Assembly: GCA_029582165.1 (NCBI GenBank)
Contig: CM055872.1
Span: 2,015,582-2,079,581 of the forward strand
Direction of reading: 5' to 3'
Length of the DNA stretch: 64,000 nt
From: Portulaca oleracea
Lineage: Eukaryota; Streptophyta; Magnoliopsida; Caryophyllales; Portulacaceae
Shown here piece by piece: positions 48,683-60,919 of the stretch (positions are counted from its first letter, which is position 1; the number at the start of each line of letters is the position of its first letter). The notes beneath the pieces are model-generated. The model had not been told where the DNA came from, searched no databases, and saw nothing but the letters and a program-made list of their open reading frames with translations. A program made the translations under genes and the position numbers.

Positions 48683-48752
48683 ATACAACATCATTCTGGG
48701 TTAGACATTGCTCAACTGCCCATGGTTCTAAAACAACTACAGCAGGACGAAT
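48683..48752 (-). pseudogene. 70-bp fragment of the P450 gene
   Basis: The minus strand matches the coding region around residues 75-100 of the intact P450 (AVVVSAPWAVEQCL region) and is closest to the fragments at 53122 and 58577. It directly abuts the right LTR of the small LTR element. Confidence 0.75.
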
Positions 48753-48769
48753 ACAACATCATTATGTGG

Positions 48770-49060
48770 TAAACAATACAAGTACTGAAATTTAAAGGGG
48801 CTGGGGGTAATGTTAGTACACTATTGACGTGTTTTTCACTAATGTTGTGATGTTTGAGTCCCACCAATTAAGTTTCATGAATTGACGCAATGATTTACTT
48901 TTACACGGGCAAAAGGTTCAACTTTTTTAAAGTACCCTATTATTTTTGCTCCACCTGAATTTAGTTATTGATTGGACGCCTCAGTTCGCCTATGTTTTTC
49001 AATTTTTTTTTTTTATAAAATTTTTTGATAAAAGTTTTTCATCTTTCGTACTGGGAACAA
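48770..49060. repeat. Two repeat blocks shared with other parts of the window
   Basis: 48770-48890 recurs inverted at 56795-56885 (GTTTGAGTCCCACCAATTAA here). 48885-49050 recurs directly at 51885-52030 (CCTGAATTTAGTTATTGATT). Both are signs of rearranged duplication. Confidence 0.65.
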
Positions 49061-49249
49061 GAAATTTTAGATTGCTTCAATAATTTGGACCATTCGTCTG
49101 GAGTATAAAAGGGGTTCATTACTTTATTAATCCTTACTTTATTAATCCAACTGTATGCATGCCTTTGTTAATGGAGCTTAATTCTGAATTTTTCATTCTG
49201 AGGATAAATTTTGGATACTCCTATCTAAGTACACTAGCTAATCACATTT

Positions 49250-49765
49250 AAAGTATTTTTTCCGTACAGTAATATACTTTCTAAAAGTATATTATTTTTT
49301 TCCGTACAATAATTTTCATGTAACATTTTATCCAAAGAATTTAATTTTATACTTTCTAAAAGTACTTTTTAGTATGAATCTAACGATATTAATTTTGTAC
49401 AATGAGTCATTATATACTCCCTCCTTCCCATTTTATTTGTCACTTAAGACATGATTCACAAAACCAATAAAAACTTCCAATTTGCATTAATTTGTATTAT
49501 TGGAAATAAGAAAAAGTTGAATAAAATGGTGAATAATAAAGAAAAATGGTGAATAAAAGAGAAAAGTTGAAGAAAAAGATGTATAATTTGTTAGATTAGT
49601 AATTAATGTGTTATTGAAATTGTAAGATGGCAGATATTATGGGAAAAAAAGAAAGTTAGTTAAAGTGACAGATAATATGGGAAGGAGGGAGTATATCGAA
49701 AAATTAACTGTCAAAGTTGACGACACGAAAAAGGAGGCGACAATTAAAACAAAGGAGGGAGTATT
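49250..49765. mobile_element. Degenerate Stowaway-like MITE with nested insert
   Basis: Family interior words (GAATCTAACGATATTAATTT) precede, and AACTGTCAAAGTTGACGACA then AAAGGAGGGAG follow, the inner MITE at 49415-49691. The left end is worn. Confidence 0.55.
49415..49691. mobile_element. 277-bp Stowaway-type MITE
   Basis: The ends CTCCCTCCTTCCCATTTTAT and the inverse of ATAATATGGGAAGGAGGGAG agree. It is flanked by TA (49413-49414 and 49692-49693). It belongs to a different subfamily from its host element. Confidence 0.85.
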
Positions 49766-49769
49766 TGTC

Positions 49770-50639
49770 ATATCTGAAAATTATGTAGTTAAATTTTAAA
49801 AAAATGATAAAAAATTTCTCAATATATACAATGATTTGTTAAATAAAATTACTACCATTAGACTTACAACAAAAAATAATATCATGAAAGTATAATATTG
49901 TAATTATTAATAAAATATTATATAAGTAATTATCAATCAAACACTGACATTGAAAATTGCAAGAGTCCATAAAAAGGCAAATAATATGAAACAGGAGTCA
50001 AGAGGAATGTGTTTCAGCCAAGTCACAAGTATCATGGAGGGGTCCGATTATTAATTTGGTCAAATGTACTGAATCTTGACCTTAGATCAATTTTAATTAC
50101 AATATAATTATGAATTATGATGAATTGTGCTAAATTATGGTAAAATACGTTGCAATAAATTGGGGTGGCGCATAAAATGACGGAGCCCTGAGTAGTACTG
50201 CATTGGATTCTTTTAGATCGATGGGCCTATGTTATTATGCTGCTAGGGCCCAAGGCTATCAATTCTTTCACCGTCTTGTGGGGCTAGCTTTCAATGTTCT
50301 TGAACCAATAATTTTAGGATATCGTCTCATTGGCCATGGCCTACTAGGAATTAAACAGCTAGTGCCTTTATCCCAAATTATTTATTTTTTTACTTTACTT
50401 TTTTTGTCCTAAAATATTTGTCTCATTTATAATTCAATATTGTAATTCATTTTTTACCTTTAATTAATAAATTTACTTATCATTTTTTATGATTTTCACA
50501 ACTATTATCTTCAATTAAAGTAGAAGTAGTTTGGGTAAATTACAAACTTTTTACCTCAATTCCTAATATTCATTCGTCTTCTCAAGTTAGGTAAATGAAC
50601 AAATATAATGAGATGGAGGTAGTAATTGAACTACACATA
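49770..50639. other. Gene-free stretch
   Basis: AT-rich. An open frame at 50203-50412 (69 codons) has no recognised motif and is not called. Confidence 0.4.
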
Positions 50640-50873
50640 CTCCCTCCAGTTTTTTTATTTGTCTTTCACACTTTTTGAGGTCCGTCTTTAATCAACAATT
50701 TCACACATAATATTTTTATAAAGATCTACGATATTATACTTTTCTGATAGTATTTTTTATAACGAACCTAACAACATCAATTTTATATGATAAATCATTG
50801 TACAAATTAAGATATTAGCGATCAAAATTTTTATCACAATTACCAAGGTGACAATTTAAAAAAACAGAAGGAG
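50640..50873. mobile_element. Stowaway-type MITE
   Basis: 234 bp from CTCCCTCCAGTTTTTTTATT to AAACAGAAGGAG, flanked by TA on both sides (50638-50639, 50874-50875), with the family interior. Confidence 0.8.
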
Positions 50874-51043
50874 TATTAATTTCGTCTAATTATGGAATAG
50901 ATCCAAATACACCAATCAAGTTATCCATTCAAGTAAAGCAGACTTCAATTATTAAATAGTCCTCTTGATACCGTAAGAGGAGTGATTCCACTTGTATAAT
51001 TAATGCACTAGTCATATGCATGGATTTCATCGTACTATATATT

Positions 51044-51270
51044 CCCTCTGTTCTTTTTTATCTATTATTTATTAGTTTTTAGTGTCCATTTTTAATTATT
51101 AATTTTTAATATAAAATATTTATAAAAAGATATAATATTATATTTTTTCAACAATATTTTTTATTACGATTTTAATGATATCAATTTTATATGATGAATT
51201 ATTATACAAATTAAAATATTTACAGTAAAAATTTTTGTCATAATTTCCTAAACAACAGATAAAACAATAC
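51044..51270. mobile_element. Degenerate Stowaway-type MITE
   Basis: CCCTCTGTTCTTTTTTATCT at the left and CAACAGATAAAACAATAC at the right, with the family interior between. The ends are worn. Confidence 0.65.
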
Positions 51271-51512
51271 ACAAGTGGACGATTGTGCATAAATTTTATA
51301 CAATTTTGGTTGTATTGGCCACCTCCTCTTTTTGTGATTGTACAAACAATAATGAGGCGGTTTGTATTGGTGCATGGCACAGACACATTATAAAGTAAGC
51401 GGTAGTACTACTATTGAAGAGCAATTTCTAATACTTAACGAAAAATCAAAAAAAGAGAAAATAAAAGCAGAAGATAGATGGATGGACTCATAGGGAGCCA
51501 GAGACCCTTTTG

Positions 51513-51514
<2 letters not shown>

Positions 51515-51550
<36 letters not shown>
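51515..51550. repeat. CT microsatellite
   Basis: About 18 CT units, expanded from a CCCTCTATC stretch seen in the related block at 41860. Confidence 0.95.
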
Positions 51551-51551
<1 letters not shown>

Positions 51552-51559
51552 GTATCTCT

Positions 51560-52210
51560 CTAGCTTTAGCCTTTTGCCAGAGAATAGAACAATCCAAGTG
51601 AGAAAGGTTTGAATTTTGATGAGTCTTTAAATGGAACTCTTCCATTCATTGCAATATCATGCATGGCTTGCAGTTGCAGTTGCAGCCTTGCAGGTAAAGA
51701 AAGATGAATTAAAAATTAAAACCTATGCAAATTCAAATCAATGGTAGTAGTACTAGTGCTAATATATTATTTTTCGACCATTCATTTTTAAATATTAGGA
51801 AAATTGATAATAGGAAAATTTTATCCAAATCCAAAATATATTTATCTGTACAATCGAATTGACAGGTTTAATTTTATTTTTACATGGTCAAAAGGTTCAA
51901 CTTCTTTAAAGTTCCCTATTATTTTTGCTCCTCCTGAATTTAGTTATTGATTGTACGCCTCAGTTCGTCTATGTTTTTTCATTTTTAAAAAAAAAATTGA
52001 TAAAAGTTTTTCATCTTTTGTAACAAGTTTTTCATCTTTTTTATTAAAGTTTTTCATCTTTTGTTTTGAAGGCACGTGAACCTTTATCAACATCCAACTT
52101 TCCCCTCAAATATGCCCCTAAACTAGGGTAACATCCGGAAATACTCATAGCTTTATAATTGACCTGTAAAGTATACAAAAAAAGAAAGCAAACCCTATTT
52201 AAAAAAGGAT
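51560..52210. other. Gene-free stretch with repeat block
   Basis: It contains the block 51885-52030 shared with 48885-49050 and three copies of AAGTTTTTCATCTTTT (52005-52070). No gene. Confidence 0.5.
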
Positions 52211-52621
52211 TATTGGATGATAATCACTGACTTTTAAAGATCGATAATGATAATCTGAACTTTTTCTTGGACTCTAATACATCGAACTTTGAGGATATCG
52301 AATGATAATGTACTCGCATCAATTCAACTGGTGGTTGACGCGGTGGTTGTTCCACTTTGGGTATCGTTTTTCTATTTTTTTCCAAAAAAAATATATTAGT
52401 CATCCTACTTATGTGTACTTTCTTACACGGCAAAAGTTTTTTCTGAAAAAATAGAAAAACGACACGTCAAAATAGGACAGCCACCACGTCAACCACCAGC
52501 TGAATTGGTCTGAGTGCGTTATTGTCCAATACCCTCAAAGTTCAGTGTATTAGAGTCCAAGAAAAAAGTTCAGTGCATTATTGTCCAATACCACTAAAGT
52601 TCAGTGTATTATCATCCAATA
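52211..52621. mobile_element. Palindromic MITE of about 410 bp
   Basis: The left end TATTGGATGATAATCACTGA is mirrored at the right (ATTATCATCCAATA), and AACTGGTGGTTGACGCGGTG near 52330 is mirrored by CACGTCAACCACCAGCTGAA. Arms are about 170 bp. No clear target duplication was seen. Confidence 0.7.
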
Positions 52622-52643
52622 CTTAAAGCATGTGACTCACAGC

Positions 52644-53121
52644 TAGGGGTGGGCATAACAAATTAACCGCATATGCGGTTAAACCGCTTTTGAGGTTTTT
52701 GGATTTTGAAAACCTATGCGGTTAACTGCTACCGCAATATGCGGTTAACCGCTTTTGAAATTTGGAAACCTAAACCAAACCTCGAAACCGCAATTTAAAA
52801 GCGGTGCTGGTTAACGGTTTTTAAAATCTAAAAATTTACCCGGTTAACATACACGGTTTATGATTAACCGATTTTCTGGAAATTTACAATAACATTTATG
52901 CAAATAAATACAATCATATTATTAATAAATTCATATTCCGATATGACGATACGCGGTTAAATTAAATTCATATTACAAATAAATTCATTTTTTTTCAACT
53001 TAATTGAGAGCGGTTAATCGCGGTTAACCGTTTCATGAAAAATTCAAAACCTAAACCTAAACCGCTTATAGCGGTTTGGTTAAACTAAACCGTTTTTATG
53101 CAAAAATAAATTCGGTTAACC
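52644..53121. mobile_element. hAT-type non-autonomous element, right end truncated
   Basis: The start TAGGGGTGGGCATAAC is an hAT-type terminus and the body is filled with GCGGTTAACCGC-like words, the subterminal repeats typical of such elements. The right end meets P450-derived sequence at about 53121 without its terminal repeat. Confidence 0.65.
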
Positions 53122-53812
53122 CTATACTCATCAATGAGCCCCCGGAACACCACATCTCTCTCCTTCTTCAACTTAACCATCTGCTTCTCCACCCCCTTAT
53201 AACCCACCCACCTCAAAAAGGGCACAAAATCGCATCCACTTATCATATCCGGGGGTGTTGTCATGGCCATGACCTCCCATGGCTTCCCACTCATGGCCCT
53301 CATCAGAAGGTTTCTGGCCAACTTATCAAACGTCTCAGTCAGGTTCACCGGCAGACCCTCGCCTCCTGGATCAAACGACAAACCTCGACTCGCCTGGCTG
53401 GCCCCATGAGTTGGATCTGCTTTTGGCACAGCGTAGTCATGGCAGCCACACGCCGGAGGTTTCGCCAGTGAGCTCCATAAGGTGACCACGTAATGATGGA
53501 GCTCCGGTAGCCCAAATGATGACCCGTTAACAAGCTGGGACGGTTTGCGAAGACAACATCATTCTGCACTAGACATTGCTCAACCGCCCATGGTGCTGAA
53601 ACAACCACTGCAGGACGACGCCCAAGCCAGAGGGAGAATACTGGGCCGTGGTGACTGGCCAGGTCATGGAGGGCATGGTGGAGCGCAGACTTGAGCAGGT
53701 GGAGGTGCCCTACGATCGGGATCCATGGTGGGCTTGGTGTGTGTCTAAGGGTTTTGGGTTTCTTGGTAGGTTGCACTAGCCTGTAAAGTATAACTAGAAT
53801 GAAAAGGAGGAA
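53122..53812 (-). pseudogene. CYP81-like P450 pseudogene, N-terminal half
   Basis: On the minus strand it matches residues of the intact P450 from the end of the membrane anchor to GLIDEY, about 230 residues. The start codon and the whole haem-binding half are missing. A 10-bp deletion near 53365 (after RRVEVCRLIQ) shifts the frame. It is cut by an hAT-type element at its 3' side. Most changes from the intact gene are single substitutions, so the copy is fairly young. Confidence 0.9.
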
Positions 53813-54787
53813 ATTTATAATATATCGATCAAACCAATATTTAATGATAATCTCTATAGAAAGAATGAAAATAAAGTATGATCATATAACTCGTTGGATT
53901 GGTTTGAAATCAAAATACACATGCATGCCCATATTTATTTTGACCCTTAGTTACCTAAACCTCATATACACTCAACCTATATTTTATCTGTCTTCCCATA
54001 TTAATAGGTCTATAAATATAACATTATTATTTATTAACATATACCTAAAATATGCTCGCATTTAATTTTGATATACTTCCTCGATCTGTTTCATATTATT
54101 TACCACTTGGAAGTTATGCGACCAAAATTTAAACTGACACCATCAACTTTTCAATCTATAATGATTTGTCATATAAAATTACCCCATAAGATTCGTAAGG
54201 AAAAATAGTTCCATCTCCATTTCTTTTTATCTATTTTTTGGATGTGGAGACGAAAAACATGCAATATCAAAAAAATATGTAGGAGAAAAGTAAAAAAATA
54301 TGCTCAAGCAAAATCAAAATTTGTGGTTGATTAAATGATTGTTAATGGTAAAATAAGAAAAACAGTACTCTCTTGGTCCCTTTTTAAGTGTCAAAATAAC
54401 TAATTCTACAAAACCTATATATGTGTGTTGAAAATAGAGTGAAAAAATTATGTATAGACAAGTATACTCTCCATTAAAATAGAGGAATAAAGGAGAATTT
54501 TAAAAGGTAAAATAAAAATTTTATTCATTAATTAAGAGTAATATGAGTATTTTAATTATTAAAAATGTAAAATTGACAAATAAAAAGGTACAAAATAGTT
54601 AAAAATTGTCACTCATTAAGGAACAAAGGTAGTACTACCATTGGTCCCAAACTGTTTGTCCTCCGAAGTACTTTACGAAGACCTAAGCACATTGGTAATG
54701 AGGTAAAAGGTTTTTGAGTGGTTTAAATTGCCCCTTAAAATCCTTTGTACATAAAAAAATTGAGAAATGTTTAAATTCTAAGTAGTA

Positions 54788-55020
54788 CTCCCTCCGTTCT
54801 TTTTTATCTGTCATTTACGGTTTTCAGTGCCAATTTTTAATTAATAATTTATAATATAATTTTATAAAAAAATATAATATTATACTTCTTTAATAGTATT
54901 TTTTATTACGAATCTAATGATATCAATTTTGTACGATGAATCGTTATACAAATTAAGATATTAACAGTCAAAGTTTTTGCCACAATTCCCTAGGCGACAG
55001 ATAAAACAAAACGGAGGTAG
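54788..55020. mobile_element. Stowaway-type MITE, well-kept copy
   Basis: 233 bp from CTCCCTCCGTTCTTTTTTAT to AAACAAAACGGAGGTAG with TA flanks (54786-54787, 55021-55022). A useful reference for the nested copies at 43162. Confidence 0.88.
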
Positions 55021-55846
55021 TATTTAGTTAGGTTAAAATGAGATTGACAACTATCCGAATTGCGAATATGCCAAACATAAAGGGACGAAAAAATTAGTTA
55101 TTATGACAAATAAGTTGGGATGGATGTAGTAATAATATGTTATTGATATTATAAAATGATAGATAATATGAAATGAGAAAAAAAAAAGTAGTTAAAAAGT
55201 TAGATAAAACTGACATAAAATGAGACCAACTCTTGAATTTCATTTATGGTGACATATTTGATGATGCGAATAACACACTCACACTATTATCGTTTTTTAT
55301 CACCTCTTCCATTATTATTTTTGAATAGCAAGTAGTCCCTATATTTTTTTATTTGTCATTTATGATTTTTGATGTCAATCTCATATTCGTAATTTATCAC
55401 ATAAGGTTTCTTTATAAAAATGCAATATTATAATTTTTTTAATAGTATTTTTTTATTATGACATAAATTATGTAGGATAAATTATTATATAAATGAATAT
55501 ATTAACAGTTAAAATATTTCGCCAGGAAATTTAGGCGACAGATAAAATAAGTGAAGGCAATAATAATTAACAAAACTCATTAAAAATAAATAAACAAACA
55601 TAGCAAGAATGTGCATAGTCCCACAGAGCTAGAAACAAGATGATTTGCTGCAGTGGAGCTCATAATTAAATTCCTGTAAATTTTGACATTAGTAGGCATA
55701 GTTAATTGCCATAAATTTTGAGGAGTTAGATTACTCATTAAACATTATGTGTCGAATGAACTGACTTTGAATTGTAATGTGAATGAATTGACTAGTTCTG
55801 CTGTGTGTATATTAGAAAATTTGTACATGAATTTTTTTAAATTTTA

Positions 55847-56184
55847 GGTCATGTTCTTTGGTTAAGTTATTTTCAGTTTTGGATGGATAAGTTAGAATAA
55901 GTTAGAATATGTTGGGATAAGTTATGATATTTTTATGGGGAATTGTGTTAACTTTGAATAGGTTTGGATAAGTTAGGATAGTTTGGGAGAGTTATATCCA
56001 ATCTATGCCCTGTTCTTTGGATAGGTTACACTAACCTATCCAATCCAAACATATCCAAACTTATCGAAATCATCTCTAAAACCACAATTTCCAAAAAAAC
56101 ATCATAACTTATCCACATTTATCCAAACTAATCCAAACTTATCCATCCAAAATTGATTTTAACCAATCCAAATAGAACATGACC
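55847..56184. mobile_element. 338-bp palindromic Tourist-type MITE
   Basis: The ends GGTCATGTTCT and AGAACATGACC are exact inverses, flanked by TTA on both sides (55844-55846 and 56185-56187), as in PIF/Harbinger MITEs. The arms carry GGATAAGTT words on one side and AACTTATCC on the other, so the whole element can fold back. Confidence 0.85.
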
Positions 56185-57056
56185 TTAGTTCAATAACTGA
56201 AAACAAATTATTACCTCTTCCGTTTTATAATAATTGTCCCAACGTCCAACTAAAAATATAATGATAATGGTATATATTGAAAGATTAATGATGTCCCCTC
56301 CGTTTCATAATAATTGTCCAAATAAGAATCTAATGTTAAAAAATTAATGACATCAAATGATATGGAGGGAGTAGCTGGAAAATGGATCAGTTTTATTAAT
56401 CTTTTTCAGCTCCCAGAAAATAAATTACGGTGGCTCTCAAAATAAAAAGTTCAATTTCAGCGAATAATTTAACTTGATATTAGACATGTAGAATCCTATT
56501 AGTATGATTGGTCAATCAATTATTTTCCTTTCCCATCATACATTCTACCTATGGTTTAGCCAAGTCACAATCATAAAAAGTTTTTCTCATCCTTATATGT
56601 ACTGAAATAATTAAGGAAGCATGATTGTTTCTCATTTAAATTATTTTCTTTTTATCTTCAAGTGTTGATTTACTTATTTTCTATTGTCATCTCAAGCTTT
56701 TGTTTTGTTTTATTTACATGGGTTTCTTTTTAGGATAATTATTTTGCAGCATTTAATTGAAATGAATTAATTGGTTCTTCTCTTTGGTGTTAATTCATGA
56801 AACTTGGTGGGACTCAAACATCAAAACATTAGTGAAAATATGTCAAATAGTGACTAACATTATCCCCAGCCCTTTAAATTTCAGTGCTTCTATTATTTAC
56901 AACATTCATGTTATATTGTTATGTAGCTACTCCCTCTGTTTAGGGGTGTAAATTTCTATCAAGGAAGAGGAATAAATGGTCTAAGGGGCAAAGTTGAAGG
57001 AGATTGCATAATAGAAGGAAGGAGTGCACTTTTTGGGATCGGATGGTAATTGCCAA
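56185..57056. other. Gene-free stretch
   Basis: MITE-like fragments (CCTCCGTTTCATAATAATTG near 56300) and the block 56795-56885, inverted relative to 48770-48890. No gene. Confidence 0.5.
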
Positions 57057-57441
57057 GGGTGATGATAAGTGTCTTGCCCCAAGACACTCCTTAAATGTCT
57101 TCTCCCTTATAAAATCAATACTTATTATCGTTTTTAACCCCAATTTTTTTGACAGATACTATTAATTATCAATTATAAGAAGCTTGGAATGTGTTGCCTA
57201 CGCCAACAATTAAAATTGACACCCTAACGAATGAACCCCATCCGTTGGGCATATTTTAGACGCTTTTTTGTAAATTTTTAAAAATATAGATAAAAGTGTG
57301 ATTTTATACAATTTATATATATTATTATAGTTATAGAAGTCAATCATGTAACTTTTTTCCAATTTAATTCACAAATATATAGGTTTTCTATAATGACAAG
57401 ATACAAAATATGTGTCTTGCACAAGACTTTTATCATTCCCG
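57057..57441. mobile_element. Mutator-type MITE, copy 2 (385 bp)
   Basis: It has the same ends as the element at 484-904 and is nearly identical inside, without the 36-bp duplication. The flanks AATTGCCAA (57048-57056) and AATTGGCAA (57442-57450) differ at one base, a 9 bp target duplication. Confidence 0.85.
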
Positions 57442-57646
57442 AATTGGCAATTGGTAGGTTGGTGAATGGAATTCAATGGTGGCACTGGCAGCACAATTCA
57501 ATGGTCGTATAAAGCTAAGAATGTATAAAAAAAATGCTATAGGAACCGCAACAGCAACAAACCAGCAAGAATCCAGCACAATAAGAAACATCACAACTCG
57601 CTACATAAGACAAGAAAACAAACAGCTATCTAATAAGGTTCTTCTT

Positions 57647-57840
57647 TCATTCCAGCAAATCCTCTATAAACGCCTTAGCCACAGTCTCAAAATCATCACG
57701 AGACAATTTCAATGAGCACACAACTTCAATGCATGTGATTCCCTTCAAGGAGGGATTTGTCTTCAATGCATATTTCGTGGGGAAAGATTTTCTTAGTCCT
57801 TTTAATATTGGGCCAATTTGTTTGCAGTGTTGTGTGGCCC
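57647..57840 (-). pseudogene. Short unrecognised coding remnant
   Basis: About 65 minus-strand codons ending in TGA: ATQHCKQIGPILKGLRKSFP, later TNPSLKGITCIEVV, then FETVAKAFIEDLLE. Composition looks like real protein. HCKQ followed by a NP...KG pattern faintly recalls selenoprotein-H-like proteins, but this is too weak to name. No upstream exon was found; an hAT-type MITE begins at 57880. Confidence 0.25.
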
Positions 57841-57879
57841 TTTTCAACTTGATTGAATAAATTTGGTCTAAGTGACATC

Positions 57880-58175
57880 TAGAGCTGGCATAATTTTTTC
57901 CGACCCGGATTACCCGAATTGTTCGACTCGAAAAACCGGGTCTAGACATAAATTTTTCGTCCGAATTTTTATATTGTCCGAATTGACCGAATATTCGGAC
58001 ATAAAATTTCTCTTTTTTCTATTGTCCGAACCCGATTTTAGCTTCGTCCGAATTGTCCGACCCGGTTTGACCCGAAATAAAACCGGGTCCGGACATGAAT
58101 TTCTCGTCCGAATTTTGACATTATCCGAATTTGTCCGATCCAGATTTACCCGGACCCGGATTTTTGTCAGCGCTA
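57880..58175. mobile_element. 296-bp hAT-type MITE
   Basis: The start TAGAGCTGGCATAA and the inverse of the end (TAGCGCTGACAAAAATCCG) are imperfect inverted repeats. The 8-base flank GTGACATC is exact on both sides (57872-57879, 58176-58183). The interior is built of GTCCGAATT and GACCCGG words. A degenerate inverse copy is at 28760-29004. Confidence 0.88.
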
Positions 58176-58183
58176 GTGACATC

Positions 58184-58539
58184 TACTTGTCCAAAAAAAA
58201 AAAACTACTCCCTCTGTTTGCAGTAATACGCTCTTGTCTCAATCTATTTGACATAGTAACTAAGTTTTTCCGTTTTTATCATTTATACAATTTCAATAAT
58301 TATCCATTTTCATTTCACCTTTAATAAATTACGTTGTTTAAAATTCCTGCAATTTTGACATTTATGTGGATGAACTTTTGTAGAGATAATATGGGCAACT
58401 CGTAACTTTTTCACCTTATTCCAATATTTCTTGGTCGTATAAAAATAGTTAGAAGGACAAACAATTTGGAATGCAGATAGTATTACACGAACCTTGCAAT
58501 TAATATTTACAAATCTTGACCATACATATATACATATAC

Positions 58540-58540
<1 letters not shown>
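58184..58540. other. Gene-free stretch
   Basis: It starts with an A run and a CTCCCTCTG word, probably a worn MITE edge. No gene. Confidence 0.4.

Positions 58541-58570
<30 letters not shown>
58541..58570. repeat. TA microsatellite
   Basis: About 14 TA units at the 3' edge of the P450 fragment. Confidence 0.9.
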
Positions 58571-58575
<5 letters not shown>

Positions 58576-58576
58576 A

Positions 58577-59140
58577 TTGTCATGGCCATGATCTCCCATG
58601 GCTTCCCATTCATGACCCTCGTCAAAACGTTTCTGGCCAACTTATCAAACGTCGCGGTCAGGTTCACTGGCTGAACCTCAAGTTCCAAGCTCCGGAGAAG
58701 CTCCTGGATCAAACGACATACCTCGACCCGCTTGCCCGGCCCCATGAGTTGGATCTGCTTTTGGCACAGCGTAGTCATGGCAGCCACACGTCGGAGGTTT
58801 CGCCAGTGACCTCCATAAGACGACCACGTAATGATAGAGTTGCCGTAGCCCAAATGATGCCCAACAAGCTGGGACGGTTTGCGAAGACAACATCATTCCG
58901 GGCTGGACATTGCTCAACTGCCGATGGTGCTGAAACAACCACAGCAGGACAACGACCAAACCAGAGGGAAAATACTGGTCCATGGACTCGTGCCAGGACA
59001 TGGAGGACATGGTGGAGAGGGGACTTGAGCAAGTGGAGATGCCCTACGATCAGGATCCATGGTGGGCTTGGGCCTCGGTGGGTGTCTAAGGGTTTTGGGT
59101 TTCTGGGTAGGTTGCACTAGCCTGTAAAGTATGACTAGAA
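58577..59140 (-). pseudogene. CYP81-like P450 pseudogene, second copy
   Basis: On the minus strand it matches the intact P450 from LRHPP to about residue 195 (FDKLARNVLTRVMNGKPWEI). It is broken by at least two frameshifts, one near the PPSPPWIP hinge and one before GYGNSIITW. The start codon and the haem half are absent. It is more decayed than the copy at 53122 and is its counterpart in duplication unit 2. Confidence 0.88.
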
Positions 59141-60596
59141 TGAAAAGGAGGAAATTTATAATACATGGAACAAACCTGAATATTTAATGATAATCTCTAT
59201 AGAAAGAATGAAAATAAAGTATGTTCATGTAATTCGTTGGATTGACTTGAAATAAAAATACACATGCATGCCCATATTTACTTTGACCCTTAGTTACCTA
59301 AATCTGATATACACTCAATCAATATTTAATATGTCTTCCCATATTGATAGGTCTACAAATATAACATTATTATTTATTAACATATACCTATAATACGCTC
59401 GCATTTAATTTTGATATACTTTCTCTGTTCCATATTATTTACCACTTAGATGTTATGCGACCAACATGTAAACTGACGCCATCAACTTTTCAATATCTAT
59501 AATGATTTGTCATATAAAATTACTCCTATAAGATTCATAATTAAGGAAAAATAGTTTCATCTCCATTTCTTTTTATCTATTTTCTGGAGGTGGAGACGAA
59601 AAACATGCAATATCACAAAAATATGTAGGAGAAAACTAAAAAAAAATATGCTCAATCAAAATCAAAATTTGGGGTTGATTAAATGATTGTTAATGGTAAA
59701 ATAAGAAAAACAGTATTTCCTTAGTCCCTTTTTAAGTGTTAAAATAATTAATTTTAAAAAACCTATATGAGTTGGAAATAGAGTGAAAAAATTATGTATG
59801 GACGAGTAATTGTTAATGGTGAAATGATTTTTGATGTCAATTTCAGATTCGTAATTTATCACATAAGGTTTCTATACAAAAATGCAATATTATAATTTTT
59901 GCCAGGAAATTTAGGCAACGGATAAAATAAGTGAAGGCAATAATAATTAACAAAGCTCATTAAAAATAAATAAACAAACATAGCAAGAATGTGCATAGTC
60001 CCACAGAGCTAGAAACAAGACGATTTGCTGCAGTGGAGCTTATAAATATATTCCTGTAAATTTTGATATTAGTATGCACTAAGCATCCCACATCGGCAGT
60101 TGAAGAATCAAATGAGCTTATCTACTTGCAAAGCAAGGCTGGCGCCTCTTAACAGAACCATGTTATGAAAAAGTATTGATCAAGGCTACGGAACGGACAC
60201 AAATCTGAGTCGTGGACGGACCACTGCCTTGAAAGCGATTACGGCTCGACCTCGGTGCCAATCGAAAATGCCGGTCGCTCCCCAAGGTTAACTCAGATAA
60301 CCTTTACACTCGTGCACTCGAGAGTAGAGGCTTGGAGTATGATATTCTTATTGCCCAGAAAAGAGAAGAGGAAGAAGAGAATGAGAGGTTGATAAGAACT
60401 GACAGCAAGCAAAGGCCTCAACTTATAGAAGAAAAGAGACTGTTTGAAAACCGAAACTGAAGACAATGGAGTAAAGACGGGGAGGAAATCAAGGAGATTA
60501 ATGAGGCATAAAATCAGGAATTAAAGGAGGATAATATTCCGGTCAAAGATTCCAAACGGCTAGATTATCCGCAAAAAGATAAGCCCGGGCTCAAAA

Positions 60597-60670
60597 CCAT
60601 CCAACCCACGGCGCGCCCGGCCCGGACCGGCCGGCCGGACGGACGGCGGCGGCGGCGCGCGCGCGCGCGT
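60597..60670. other. Very GC-rich patch
   Basis: Runs of CGGCCGG, GGCGGCGG and CGCGCGCG stand out in a window otherwise near one-third GC. It lies inside the insertion at 60122-61890. No gene or known signal is recognised. Confidence 0.7.
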
Positions 60671-60919
60671 GTGGATGCCCAAGTCTAGCCCTCCACCATA
60701 AAACCACTCACAAGCTAATACACCATTAGCTAGAGAAGAGTGATATATAAACCACAAACAAACTCCTTATTCCTCCTATGTGGGACAAAAGGGAGTGTGG
60801 AAAAAGAAACAACTCCCTTCCTTGTTGCCATTAAACACCCACTACCAACAAACCAAACTCCCTGGTAGCAAGAACTTTGAAGGCTAAGTACTTCCCTCGC
60901 CTGAGCTTCTGGGAAGCAA

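Larger units (their letters stand above)
53122..56790. repeat. Segmental duplication, unit 1
   Basis: This stretch and 58575-62540 share, in the same order and orientation, the P450 fragment, about 600 bp of its flank (53780-54370 against 59117-59710), the block 55370-55690 against 59830-60075, and 56381-56770 against 62170-62540. Unit-specific MITEs and deletions explain the differences. Confidence 0.8.
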
